Assembly (NCBI GenBank): GCA_958430865.1
Contig: CAUDNR010000170.1
Coordinates: 4,739 to 29,966, forward strand
Length of the DNA: 25,228 nt
Direction of reading: 5' to 3'
DNA from: Entrophospora sp. SA101
Taxonomy: Eukaryota > Glomeromycota > Glomeromycetes > Entrophosporales > Entrophosporaceae
The translations under genes and the position numbers were made by a program. Below the pieces are notes generated by a model. That model ran no database searches. It was not told where the DNA came from and saw nothing but the letters and a program-made list of their open reading frames with translations. Of this stretch, positions 1 to 11,715 are shown piece after piece; position 1 is the stretch's first letter; each line of letters opens with the position of its first letter.

Positions 1-1917
1 ATTATTTATTTAACGAATAAAAGATTGCTTGCATGAGAATTCCAAAATATATCGAATTTTTGAAAAAGTTTAGATCATTTATCATCATCATATTAGTCGA
101 ACGATATGTCACAGGAAGTGTAATTACATATTTGATAAATTAAATGACATCATGGACTGACTATACACCCTTAAAATGGGAAACAAATAAGTTCCACGCC
201 AGTGACAAATAACAACAAAATTTACAGATACTCGTGTAACAAAAGAGGACTGAATATCCGCGGCAAAAATGGATAAAACTTGATTAAATATTGATTTGCT
301 ATCTTCTGGGCAACTAATTATTTATTAACTAGAATTCAAAGACGAAATCATTTCAAGCCAAGTTTATACTAGGATATGAACTTTTCTTAAATGGTTCAAA
401 TATCTATTATCCTTTTGAAATACTCCAGGTTTCACTGAATTGGTGTTTATTAATTAAATTCATATTTAATAAATAGAACCAAAGTTGCAACATTATTTAC
501 TTAACCAACTAAATTCAAAATATGAGCACAAAAACGTATATGGATTGGTTTCAAAACAGTGTGTTGATTTACAAGCAAATCACCTGACAATTTGTCGATT
601 ACAATGGCAACAGGTTTTGCTTCAAAGAAGATATATGATGACTTTCAAATATAAATGGCAATAAATGCAGGTGCTTGTGGTGTAAACCCTCTCACGTAAG
701 TGTTTTTTAAAAAGGTAATAATTTATTCACTTTTTCTGATGAACTGACAAATACTTCAATCAAATGTCCAATAATTACCTTTTTTGATTACATTGGTGAC
801 TAATTTAAACAACACTAAAACGTTCATTTGGGCCTTTTCGAAAATCTTGATTTTTCGAGTTATTGGAAATCATACACTCTGAGATATTTTCCTTTGATTA
901 TATAGAGACTATCGGATTTTGAGAAAATTTACCAAAAAATCATATATGTTTAATTAAATGTTATTAATTAAAAAAAATCACATTTTGTGTATTCACGCTC
1001 GATTATCATAAATTAATTAATTTGGGCATCAACATCAATACCAATACTAATAAATAATAAATAATAATAAAATAACGTTGTCAAAAATGGTGTCTTCTAA
1101 TGAATATCATCCATTCAGAAGTTTTTTTCTAATGGGCAAGTTAATAAATAAATCAAAAGAAACGGGAAATAGCAAATCCCGCATTCAACCAAGCACTTTC
1201 ATAGCCAAATACACTGTAATTATTGATTTAAATTAAAAATTTATTTAATCACTTACTGTTAATCAATCAATCAATCAATCAGGAAATACAAAATAAAGAA
1301 GCAATTGGAGCCTTGGGTGTAAAGGAAATTTTCATTTATATATTATTTATTAGAATTTTAAATATATTAATGCAATAATTAAACATTTATCACACGCCTT
1401 ACCAACAAAGAATTGAGCTATGGCCAAATAATAATCCCAAAAACACTATAGCAACTGTTGATATTTGGGTGATTCATCATGCATGATCTTGGTGCAATTA
1501 CTCCAGAAAGATTCTTGTCAAATAAAAAATGATGATAATCTACATGTTTGGATGCCATGTTTTTGTTGTATTGATCTTGAAAAAAAAGAATAATTTATTT
1601 TTTTGGACAAAATTTCTTGATGTTTTTGTAAATAACGATTTCTATCCCCGCTCCTGACTTCTCAGTATTAAACAAACTATGAAATTAATTTGGCACCAAA
1701 ATCTTCTCATAAAGATAAAATAATTAAAATTCCAAGTTGTTATATTAGGAATATCATTATCAATTGATTATATTTGGATTATCATTTGATTTTTCATAAT
1801 GTGTTAAAGTTTTAATAAAATAATTTAAGTGATGCTGACATTTGCAATTTAATTCTTGAAAACATATATTATGATATGTATGACCACATATCAAAATATT
1901 TGAATCACAATTTAATA
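1..1917. other. AT-rich gene-poor stretch
   Basis: No intact gene is visible. There is a short (AATC)n run at about 1260-1281 and many homopolymer A/T tracts. Two plus-strand snippets, 604-695 and 1394-1486, read like protein and are listed separately as a possible relic. A 54-codon minus-strand frame across about 1400-1560 lies opposite the second snippet and is probably its shadow. Confidence 0.6.
604..1486 (+). pseudogene. Possible decayed expansin/RlpA-like gene (very tentative)
   Basis: Two separated snippets look coding. At 604-695 the frame reads MATGFASKKIYDDFQ, a stop, then AGACGVNPLT, ending at a good donor (AC|GTAAGT at 695/696). At 1394-1483 it reads TPYQQRIELWPNNNPKNTIA followed by TVDIW and a stop. 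ATGFAS followed by GACG.NPL, then a later T.ATV.D element, recalls the secreted double-psi beta-barrel (expansin/RlpA-like) proteins common in these fungi. A premature stop sits between the two parts of the first snippet and no signal-peptide exon was found. The family call is an inference from short matches and could be chance. Confidence 0.2.
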
Positions 1918-2359
1918 TTAGTTTAAATCTTGAGATTTTGAAGAAGGATTCATATTTTGATAAATCATTTTAACAAACTCATTAGGATCATTAATTGGAG
2001 GTTTATTTTCTCTCTATTGATAATTATAAAGAACAGTTGACTTGTTCATTAAAAACTGTGGAAAATTCCTTTAAAAAAATGACCTTTGCAAAAATTTTTT
2101 TTTTAAATAAAACAAATTTACAATACCTTTAATTTTATCAACAGATGGTCTTGTGTTGTTTTTAAATTATCTATTTCATTTTGTAAATCTATTGATTTCT
2201 GACAAAAATATATTAGTATTTAGTTCTTTCTTAATTTTTATTGTGGTAGATTATCACATTTACGTCTTTGATATTTAATGTCTCTATCCCGTTGAACCTT
2301 TGAAGTGTAATACTTTGTACAGAGAATCGCTCTTCTTTAAGTTCAAAGAATCCTCTTCT
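1918..2359 (-). CDS. 3' exons of a small coiled-coil protein gene (partial)
   Basis: Three phase-0 exons can be joined on the minus strand: 2359-2264 (RRGFFELKEERFSVQSITLQ and on to NIKD), 2198-2127 (KSIDLQNEIDNLKTTQDHLL and on) and 2013-1918 (RENKPPINDPNEFVKMIYQN, ending SQDLN and a stop). The introns begin gtaaat and gtattg and end tttgtcag and tcaatag. The middle exon has the Leu/Ile spacing of a coiled coil. A nearer acceptor (ccacag, about 2052) would also be in phase but brings in a TAG at 2016-2014, so either the distal acceptor is used or the gene is broken. I found no start codon: the first exon is stopped just upstream at 2362-2360 and must be joined from further 5'. The family is not recognised. 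It may be a real gene truncated by my exon calling, or a fragment. Confidence 0.4.
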
Positions 2360-2993
2360 TTAAGGATACCGGCTGCAACTTTTGATGATGGTTGCTACCA
2401 CCTTTGCGTCATATAAAAATGATTGCAACCGCTGGTTGCAACCTTTATGACCATTTTGTTTCCTTTTTTGGATTGCGACATGGAACACTACTCTTCTTCA
2501 GCTTTTCCTTTAGTAGTTTATTTATGCATTTTCACTATTATACACCAAGTCAAGGAACGAAAAACGTTTTACTGAACACAGGTTAGTGTACCTTCCAAAT
2601 TTGGCAATAGTGCTTTAAAATCTTACAATTGGAATGCATGGTTATCGTGTAACATGCGAATGTCCCATTATGCATTATGGTGGCTGGTAATAATGCGCAG
2701 TCCTCTATTTCAAATAGAAAAGATCGGCTTTAGATTTTGTCACATGTGATAAAATATATTCATTGTGTTCCTAAAGTCCCAAAAATTCAAAACTTTTCCT
2801 CGCTTTCTATTGAAGAGAAATATGCAACCTCTTTTTTCATATGTATTTAATGTTGATCATACAATTATGATCAACGATTTCAATTTTATCACATTATTAA
2901 TTAATAATCTGTATCAGTTTGTTTAGTTTATTAAGTTAGTTGAATTTATCAAATATTTATTTTGGTTTTGGTTATATTCTTTTTTTTAAAAAA
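2360..2993. other. Intergenic region and probable 5' leader of the App1 gene
   Basis: No gene is seen. About 2370-2450 carries several imperfect GGTTGCAACC-like motifs in both orientations. The last 60 bases before 2994 stay open in the App1 frame but contain no ATG, so they are taken as untranslated leader. Confidence 0.5.
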
Positions 2994-5100
2994 ATGACAT
3001 TAACTGACAAATCCAACCGTTCGATAAAAGCTATTAAAACAATAGTAAAATCTTCCATTACCTCTTCTTCCACAACTGCAACTACTAGAACCTCAACTAC
3101 TAAAACCTCTTCATCCACTAGAATTAAAGCATTATTTACTCATGAACCTGAAGAAATTGAAAGAAAGACTGAACTAAATATTATACAAACTTCAGAAACT
3201 ATTACTACTGAAGATGTTGACACAGATGTTAATAATATAGAACAACATTGTGTTCTAATACCTTCTTATGGATTTCGTAGAATAAACGAACAAGGTAAAT
3301 AATTGTGTAATAAATATGCGTGCACGTATGTGACCAATTTCAGAAACTAAATGATAATGATAATGATTAATCCATTATGTGTGATCATTAATCAAACAAT
3401 CTTTTAATAATTGATAAACAATGTATGTTTTATTCTCATAATTACTTATAATAGGAAAAGAGGAATGGTGTATTAAAGTAAGAGGTTGGGGATATGCCAA
3501 AAATCAAAGTCGTAAAAGAAGGATTTTGTTAGGTAAATTTTTTTATCGCAATTCAATTACATACATGCCATTAATATCATACGAAATATATTCATCATAT
3601 TATATTTAAAGGAGTTGCACGTCGAATTGTTGGAGTTGCCAATGATTTGGAAAAGAGTAGAATTTTAGAAGATAGATTTGGAATGTTTTTAACAAAAAAT
3701 CTAAAAAATCAACGTTATAATATTAAAGTTGTCGGCATTGCACATCCTCTACATATGGAACTTTATTTTGATTTACGTGGTGATAATGAAATTGACGAGG
3801 ATGAAGGTGATGAAGGGGATGGGGGTGATGAAGGGGATGAAGGGGAGAAGGAAAAAAAAGAAACTAAAGATGGTTATGAATCAGAAAAAAGTGAGACAGA
3901 TAGTGAAACTATCCCAACTAATAATGATGATGCCAGCAATAGCAATGTTGTTGATAATGATGATAATAATAAGTTAGGAAAAGATGATCAGGATGATGAA
4001 GATAGTTTTGTACATCCTGTACAAATTACAAAAAATAATGGGCATTTTTATGGTGAAATTATAGTACCAGTTGAAGTTGTAGATCGATGGGCAATGGAAT
4101 CACATGAAACCAATGTCAGATTACTTAAATTGTTGGTGGAACCACAAGGAGTAGACCATTGTAATGTTTGTTTATCATTATTTAATTTCATCATTATCAA
4201 TTATTGTAATTAATAAATACTTCTAAAAATAATAGCTGATAAAGCTTATTATGGTTTCGCTAATTTAATTGACAAAGAGGGAATATCCGTGATATCTGTA
4301 AGAATTATCATTTTGTTATTTTGTAAGGGAGATTATAACCTTATTAACCATACGTTTATTATGTAATTTTAATTAGGATATTGACGACACGATTAAATGT
4401 ACTGGAATAACTAGTGGGCCACGTACAGTTTTATCAAATACATTTTTAAATGAATTGAAAGAAGTCGATGGAATGGCCGATGTTTATAAAGAATGGGTTT
4501 GTTCTAATATTAATTATACTATAAAAATTTTAATTGATGAATATTATTAAACGTATTATTACTATTATTTACAAACAGTATGATAAAGGAGCAGCAATTC
4601 ACTATGTATCTAATTCACCATGGCAATTATTTCCAATGTTAAGAAAATTCTTTCACAACAAAAAATTTCCACCTGGATCAGCACACTTGAAATTTTATGA
4701 TGATTTAATGAAAACTTTGTTGTTGGAAGGACGTGGCGAAAGTAAACGGAATTATATAGAGGAAATATTGAATGATTTTCCCAAACGTAAATTCATATTA
4801 GTTGGCGATAGCGGTGAGATTGATATGGAAATGTAAATAGTCATTTATTTAGTTTAGATCGTTAATTAAATAAATGTATTATTTAATCAATATAATAATA
4901 CTAATTATTATTATTACCATCATCATTAATATTAGATATACAAATATAGCAAAAAATTATCCAGGGAGAATTCTGCATATTTTTATTAGAGATGTCACAA
5001 CTAAATTTCTTACTAAAAAACGCTCAAAATCACAAAAAAACTCATCAAAATCATCAAATATCTCAGAATATGACAATAAAAATGCATCATTTTCATTATT

Positions 5101-5148
<48 letters not shown>

Positions 5149-5515
5149 TCCTTTAGAAATTTCCACTCCTAGATCTTTTGGTGATGTTAAAAAGAATGGC
5201 AGTAATAGTAGTAGTAATGGCAGCGAGGCATCATATATTGAAGATACTGGAGGTTATTTTTCAGGAAATCTAGAGATGTATTCATCATCATCTCCAGTTA
5301 TCACTCCAATTACCCCAATGACACCAATTATACCGGATAAATCATCGTCTTCATCTTCATCTTCAGTAGCAGCAGCAACAAGTTTACAACAATTTATGGA
5401 AAAAGTAAAACAATATGGTCAGATAGCGCCATTTACATTATTTCAAGATAGTAAAGAACTAAGAGAAAATGAAGATGTTAATAGAACATTTAGAGAATAT
5501 AGCAACGAAAAATAA
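2994..5515 (+). CDS. APP1: App1-like phosphatidate phosphatase (DUF2183)
   Basis: Seven exons (2994-3294, 3455-3532, 3612-4160, 4236-4297, 4377-4496, 4579-4832, 4936-5515) join in frame to 647 aa. All six introns are GT-AG. The catalytic DxDxT motif is DIDDT at residues 331-335, and its first base opens exon 5. It is followed by the family motifs SNSPWQL (381-387) and GDSGEID (446-452), then YPGRILHIFIRD. The N-terminal half carries the W-x-RGWGYA block. App1 enzymes dephosphorylate phosphatidate to diacylglycerol and, in yeast, act at endocytic actin sites; that role is known for the family, not shown here. Two features are unusual: an acidic D/E/G/N insertion (about residues 183-258) between the N-terminal domain and the catalytic motif, and a run of 16 serines (511-526) in a Ser-rich tail. 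The start is the first in-frame ATG. The gene converges on the 7TM gene, 198 bp away. Confidence 0.93.
5102..5149 (+). repeat. (TCA)n microsatellite coding poly-serine
   Basis: Sixteen uninterrupted TCA codons in the last App1 exon encode poly-Ser. A single codon type throughout points to recent replication slippage. The minus-strand poly-Asp frame here is only its shadow. Confidence 0.95.
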
Positions 5516-5634
5516 AATTTCATAAAAAATTTGTATTTAATTTATTTAAATTGTATTTTTAAAAGTTGTATTTTTTAAAAATTTGTATTTTTATTTTGAT
5601 ATTTAATCACAATTTTTACAATTAAAAAACTTTT

Positions 5635-5703
5635 AATGAATGAATGAATGAATGAATGAATGAATGAATGAATGAATAAATGAATGAATGAATGTGAATG
5701 AAT
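5635..5703. repeat. (TGAA)n microsatellite between convergent genes
   Basis: About 16 copies of TGAA, with one TAAA interruption and one TGTGAA interruption near the end. It lies between the App1 stop codon (5515) and the stop codon of the 7TM gene (5714), so it may fall in one or both 3' untranslated regions. Confidence 0.95.
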
Positions 5704-5713
5704 ATTATAAACA

Positions 5714-7235
5714 TTATCCTTTTTCTATCACTTTCTTTTCTACTATATCACAACCATTAATACTATTATTATTACTTGTAACAATATTAATAGCACTATT
5801 ATAACTACTACGCATAGCATTATAACTATTATGACTGATATGGCTATTGCGCATAACATTAATGCTATTATGTTTACTATTATGATGATAGTTATTAAAA
5901 CTAATACTACTATTGTGTTTACTATAATAAACACCTTCAAATTCTTCAAAAATAGAAAACTTGTCCCCAACAAATTTTTTCTCGAGATACCTCAATATAT
6001 TACTTAACGGAGGCACACCATAAATCAACACCACCCCGATTCTCAATATATAATCTATTGAATTACTGATTGGATGAAACGGGACCATATCACCAATTAT
6101 GAAAATTATTAGATAGAAAATCAGATACATTAATGTCAATAATCCAATCATTGTCATATACCAAAGTCCAACCGATGAGTTTTGTGAGTTGACGCGGTAA
6201 GGAATCCTTTTCATTCCTGGTATTAGAATTATTGCAGATTTTAATATCTCGTATGTTGATGGTGGTGATGATAATGATGATGATGGTGATGGTAACGATG
6301 GTGATGGTAACGATGGTGATGGTAACGATGATGATGGTAACGGTGATAATGATGATGGTGATGATGGTGATAGCAAAGATGGTGATGATGGTAACGATGG
6401 TGATGGTAACGGTGATGATGGTAATGATGATGATGGTAATAGTAATGGTGGTAATAGCAAAGATGGTAATGGTGATGATGGTAATAATGATGATGATGAT
6501 GGTGATGATGATAATGGCGATTGTGGTAACGGTGATGATGGACAAGTTGTTGTATTATCATTAGTGTCAGAGAATTTTGTAGTTGTAGGCATACCAGCAA
6601 TAGAATAACTTTTATTGTGATTATAAAAAGCAACGATATTTAACAAAATCGGTTCGAACGTGAACAAGAATCCACAAATTCCACAAATAATCCACATTGC
6701 ACATTGCAACATATAAAGTGGCAAGTTGGGATCTCCGTTAAATTGTTCTAATGATAAAATGGCACCTGACAAATAAATTATATCTAACGATACTATCATT
6801 ATTATGGTTATTTTATATAATGGTGTGTTCCAATGTTTTCGTCCGTCATATAATTTTCTCCCAGCTAATAATAAACACGACCAAATTGTTGTCGAGTAGA
6901 TCAACGCGAATAATTCATGATGAAACCAGAAAGTTGTTATTATGAAATGAGATTCCTGTTTGATACGATAAAAGTTTAGAATTGCCGAGAGCAGTGTTGT
7001 AATTCCTGAGATCAAGCTGTCAGTTTCAATGGGGAGAAAAAATAATAAATAAATAAGGAAAGAAAGAAAATCAAGAGTTTTTTAGTTAAAGAAACTTATC
7101 ACGGGATCCAACTAACCATGCCATTCGTAAACATGTAACCTTTATGATATTGTGATATGTTAAAATACAACATCCTATAGCACTGATGCTAATACTTGTA
7201 ATTGTAAAACATAATGATATAGTTTCTTCTTCCAT
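5714..7235 (-). CDS. Seven-transmembrane, GPCR-like membrane protein
   Basis: Two exons (7235-7103 and 7005-5714) join in phase (C|GA, donor gtgata, acceptor tctcag) to give 474 aa. Seven hydrophobic segments lie at about 6-28, 34-56, 65-91, 109-129, 141-171, 324-349 and 361-382. If the N-terminus is outside, this matches G-protein-coupled receptors, with the long segment between helices 5 and 6 as intracellular loop 3. Residues 200-293 of that loop are almost only Ser, Pro and Leu and come from a minisatellite. The tail is rich in Asn, Ser and His, with EKKVIEKG at the end. The frame stays open upstream of the chosen ATG for about 50 codons, with an N-glycosylation-type NYNTT but no ATG, so a further 5' exon may exist. 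I do not recognise a named family. It could instead be a non-receptor membrane protein. Confidence 0.75.
6260..6541 (-). repeat. Imperfect minisatellite coding Ser/Pro/Leu loop
   Basis: A run of GATGGTGATGGTAACGATG-like units of variable length (read on the plus strand) with no stop in the minus frame. It also leaves long spurious frames open on both strands (Met/Val-rich plus, His/Tyr-rich and Ile/Thr-rich minus); these are shadows. It encodes residues 200-293 of the 7TM protein. Confidence 0.95.
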
Positions 7236-7831
7236 TAAATTGTAATTATGATTAGCGAGGAAATTGGTGGATTGTTTTAGAGTTGTGTTATAATTTGATG
7301 ATTTTTTTACACGATGTTCTTGACAAACGTTGTTGAAAAATATTAAATTTTCATTAGTAGGGGGAGGAAAGGAAATTATTTTAAATAAACAAAAGAGTGT
7401 AAATATTTATTATATAAGATTGATATTTTATTCGTTTTTTATTAAAACGATAGAGGAGAGAAAATTCATAAATTAAATTGTGTAAAATAAAAGATTACAG
7501 ATTTATATTTATATATATATATACGTTAAAAAAAAACACAATAATCTTTATGTACAAATATTTATATTTGTTTATTATTGTTATTTTATACGTCAATAAA
7601 AATCAATAACAACAATTCCCCGATTAAATTTTGGTCAAATTACACAAAATAAAAAATAAAAGAATCACCAATAAATAGAATAAAATTTTTGTAATGTAAC
7701 ACTAGTAAATTCAAAGTGTTTCGAAATTAATTGGTTTCTTGCCAATTATTTTACGTCATGTTTAAATTTCATGCAAAAACAATATTATGAAAATATTTAT
7801 TTCTAGTGTCATCTGGAAAATTAATTACTAG
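7236..7831. other. Region between the 7TM and CSC1 genes
   Basis: AT-rich. The part at 7236-7400 is open in the 7TM frame without an ATG and contains TACTAAT, a good branch-point match, on the minus strand at about 7354. It may hold a second acceptor for an unseen 5' exon of the 7TM gene. A short (TA)n tract lies at about 7507-7523. The rest should include the CSC1 3' untranslated region. Confidence 0.5.
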
Positions 7832-10800
7832 TTATAAAACTAATGCAATATTATTGGCAACAGAACCATCGGTGTCAACTTGTGATCCTCTAGGTATTCG
7901 GCTGAAGTCATTTACGACAACTTTGTGTTTATCGTTTATACTTGCTCCTTGATTCGTCGCGTCAATTCCATCATTCAAACAATCAGAAACCTCTTTATCT
8001 GATGTGCCATTATCATCTTTCGGTAACCATATAGCAGGTTGTATTGATTTTATAGCCGGATGCAGATAAATCGTTGATATTTTGCCACCAACATCCAAAT
8101 TAACAACATCCAAACCATCAAAATCTTGATTACAATAATCATCTTCATCGTCCTCACCATTATCTGTTGATAGTTCTTTTGTCCCAATCGGCGCATGCGT
8201 TCCTCCAAATCCACTTCCACTTTCATTAACGGTTTGGTTGATTATTAATTTTCCTGTGTTTACATCAACGGTTCCCTTAAAATCAGCCGGCAAAAATTCA
8301 GCTCTTGGATTAACATTAAATATTTGTTTCATCCAAAATAATGCAGCAATGGTAATGATGAATAGAATAATCATAAGAATAACAGGGTAAAAGGCTGTTG
8401 TCAATGACATTAGTCCTATCATCGTCAATTGAGAAATGTAAAGGCCGACGAATACTTGATAAATACTTGGTGGAAATAATAATCCGCCTGACTTGTTTGG
8501 TTGTTTGTAAACATATAAAAAGTTGTATTTGTAAGCGAAATGATAGAATGTGAAATGTAGAAAAACCAACGGAAGTATCAATGGTTGAATTGTCGAATAT
8601 ACAATTCCTGTATATTATATGTGTGTGTGATGTAAAAATTTAAATTTCAAATTTTAGGTTTGTTTTTTTTTTTTGGAGGAAAACAATTTTAAATAATCAT
8701 AAAAATCTCACCTATCGAAGCCATTAAAACATGTGTAGGAAACCTAGTACCCCATTCGACATACTTCATATCTTTTTCCAAATGATAAATGTTTCTTGGA
8801 GTTTTTGCCAGAAATCTTTTAGATATCAAATAGACTATCAATGGAACAATTTGTAATAATTCCATTGCTGAACCCGATAATGACAAAAATACATAGGTTA
8901 GGAAGAAAGTGGAAACTGCTGGTAACTTTGCGGCCAAAACGTTGACCGTATCCCCTACATTTAAAATGAGGGGTAACGCTGATAATACCCCATTTGCCAA
9001 TGCTGTCACCAGCAATACATTCACTACTAAAAAGAAAAAATATTTTCGTTGTACACTTATTTCCACTCTGGAATGTGTCACTATTCCCTCAAATTTTGAT
9101 AAGACTGTGTTAAATAAATGCATGGGATATATAATAATTAACAAAATTAATTATAGAATAAATTTGACTAAAAAAAAAACAGAATAAAAAGAAACAATAG
9201 GTACTTCTTAGAATTACAGGCAAAATTGTCATTAATATTGCTAAGCCTACAGGCGGTATAATACCCTGAATTGGTCCAGTAATTGATTGTGGTAATACTC
9301 CAGACTTTAAAAATGGAAGAATTTTTGTAAGATTTTCGTATTTACTTATCAATGCCAAAAATGTAACTATATATAAAGAAAAAACAATAGTGATTAATGT
9401 ATATTTAGAATATTTAAAATATTTAGTAATTAATAGTTAAAAAAAAATTTATTGTTTACCAGGTAAAAACCAAAGTAATGCTAAGGCAGATGCAGCTAAG
9501 ATGCTAACAATTTTTTTGATCATTAGTTGTTTCTTGGTATAATTCAAATTATCCCAAATAACATCTTTTGCTGCAATATCATTCAAATTTTTAGGCCGTA
9601 TTGAAGTAGCAGCCAATTGAGCGCCGATATAATTGTTGAATTGTATAAATGCCGAATTCAATTTTTTGAAAGTTACTGGATTTTTTTGCAAATCATTTAT
9701 ACTCTGATTCAAATCCAATAATTTCGTATGATACGTAGTCAACGAATCAACCTTCTTGCCAACAACCGGTATCTTGCGGTGCACAGGTCGTATTTTCTCA
9801 GTGTTATCATCATTAGTGTTATCACCATTGGTGTTATCATCATTGGTGTTATCAGTTTTTTTTTCGTGTTGTTTAGAATGATTGATTATTAATTGAGTTG
9901 CCGCTCCTTCATATTTTGTTACAAGCTTTTTTCTTTCATTTGTTTTTTTAATAAGTTTGCCAGGGTCTCTATATTTACATTTTGGGAATCATGCGATAAC
10001 GGTCAATACTGACGCAAAATTCATCAAATATTTTAATCATAAAATTTACCTATTTATCCAAATATTTTTAACGCCACCAGGAAAAATCCCAAAAAGTGAT
10101 CTTAGTGATTTCTCATTATTTAGTTCGTTGGGAATTCCCGTTACTAATATTGTGGTAGCTTTAGGTGATGTTCTATGCCCAGGGGACGATAGAAATTCAT
10201 GTCTTAGTCGTATATAATGATTTAATTCACGGTGTGACATGTACACCACAATACCTTTTTTTTATTTGAATAAAAAATTACATCATCACGTGCATTTATT
10301 CATGTAATTTAGTCGTACAAAATTCAAATGCCACCTACCAGTGAACACATAAGACATTAGAGCGTGGGCCCATAACTTATTGGAATTCTCATTACCTATA
10401 TTTCCAATGGTAAATTTTTCTAAGACACCAGGAGAACTTTGCTCGTGATAGTTGAAATAGTTGATTGGTAAAATTACAGCTATCCCAAGAACAGAGAAAA
10501 TAGCAAATACTATCATGAAAAGACGTTGAAATCTTATAAACATGTAAGAATCCAATCCAATCCGTCGTATTATTTGATCGTCAGTTAGCGAATTTGTCGA
10601 AACTATCCATCTAAGAAACCCACTTGATGCAGCCGGCGTACGTTTACTAGAGATGACGACGAGAATATATGAGGAATCTCATTGAAAAAAATCAGTTCAA
10701 ACAAATCTTTCAATTTACCTTTCAGGTAATAAATAAGTTCTTGGCTCGTAAATTTTTTTATTTCTTTTTCTTACTAATTCAAAAGCAATAAACATACTAA

Positions 10801-10891
10801 TCGCTAAAGCACCATTAAAAATTGCCGCGGAAGAAAATGTTTCAACAGAAGCATTTTGTTGTTCATTTGCCGCCGTGTTATTAGTATTCAT
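7832..10891 (-). CDS. CSC1/OSCA-family (DUF221) calcium-permeable cation channel
   Basis: Seven exons (10891-10719, 10646-10339, 10254-10050, 9968-9460, 9366-9205, 9104-8712, 8607-7832) join in frame to 841 aa through GT-AG introns. The order matches the family: an N-terminal helix region (RSN1_TM-like, with FIRFQRLFMIVFAIFSVLGI), a cytosolic domain (PHM7_cyt-like, with TTILVTGIPNEL and DVIWDNL), then a multi-helix channel domain (FEGIVTHSRVEISVQRKYF, FPTHVLMASIG, FPPSIYQVFVGLYISQL). Known members are osmotically or mechanically gated cation channels in plasma or internal membranes. Between residues 268 and 285 the cytosolic domain carries an NTNDD tandem repeat. The C-terminal tail is acidic (DNGEDDEDDY). 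The start is the first ATG and gives a short extracellular N-terminus before helix 1. It is transcribed in the same direction as the 7TM gene but probably independently. Confidence 0.93.
9801..9855 (-). repeat. 15-bp coding tandem repeat in CSC1 cytosolic domain
   Basis: About three and a half copies of GTGTTATCATCATTG (plus strand), differing by single bases, encode NTNDD, NTNGD and NTNDD. The unit is a multiple of three, so changes in copy number keep the frame. Confidence 0.9.
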
Positions 10892-11715
10892 AATTATGAT
10901 TTTTAAAATTTTTTTTTGATCTGGAAAAATAAGAATTTTTATTTCTAAATATATATATACAAGGAAAGGTTTTTAAACTAACTTTATTTATTATTTACAT
11001 ATGTCATTGCCTTTTACCACACTGTCATCGTGCGACCAGTGATGGGCGTTTTTTTTTTTTTGACAACTATTACTTAATTGTGACAAATAAAATTTCCAAA
11101 CCTTTATTCGATTATCAGGTAATTAACATTAATCCAAATAAACATAGAAATTTACCTTTTTTTTTTAAAAAAAATATTACACTTTCTCTAATGAAAATAC
11201 TTTCGAACAAACTATTTGATAGCCAAAAAAGGCATTTATTGTTTTTTTGTGAAATGTTACATTATTTTCTTATTTAACACTAGATCTGATGACGATGGTT
11301 GATTTTCGATTTCAAACTTTTTCTCAATCGAATTTCACCATATTAATATTAGCATGAAGAAGACTTGCAACTTTTTTTGATTAGCACTTATTTGATACAC
11401 AAACGACAATGTCTTTTAAATTTATAATAATAAGTTTATTTTCACAAAATCTCTTAATTGTATTGATGACAAATCTCATTGATAAAGATGAATTATTAAG
11501 CTCAGAGCAAATGGCAAAGACCCAAATATTTGTTTCGTAATGCAGAACTGAAGAAAGCATCTATTGTTGATATCCTTTATCTGATACTTGTAAATAAAAA
11601 AAATATATATGGGGCATGAAACAAACCAATGAAATGTGGTTGTTATTATTAAACAATTTATGTCCCGTTTGTTATCTTTGTTTTTTCTCAAGTACTATAT
11701 GTAAAAAAAATAATT

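Noticed and set aside
1260..1281. (AATC)n run considered as a CRISPR-like or regulatory array
   Set aside because: A plain tetranucleotide microsatellite with no spacers.
4957..5166. Poly-Asp minus-strand frame
   Set aside because: Antisense of the poly-Ser run in App1.
6232..6633. Long Met/Val-rich, His/Tyr-rich and Ile/Thr-rich frames on both strands
   Set aside because: They arise from the minisatellite in the 7TM gene and have no independent support.
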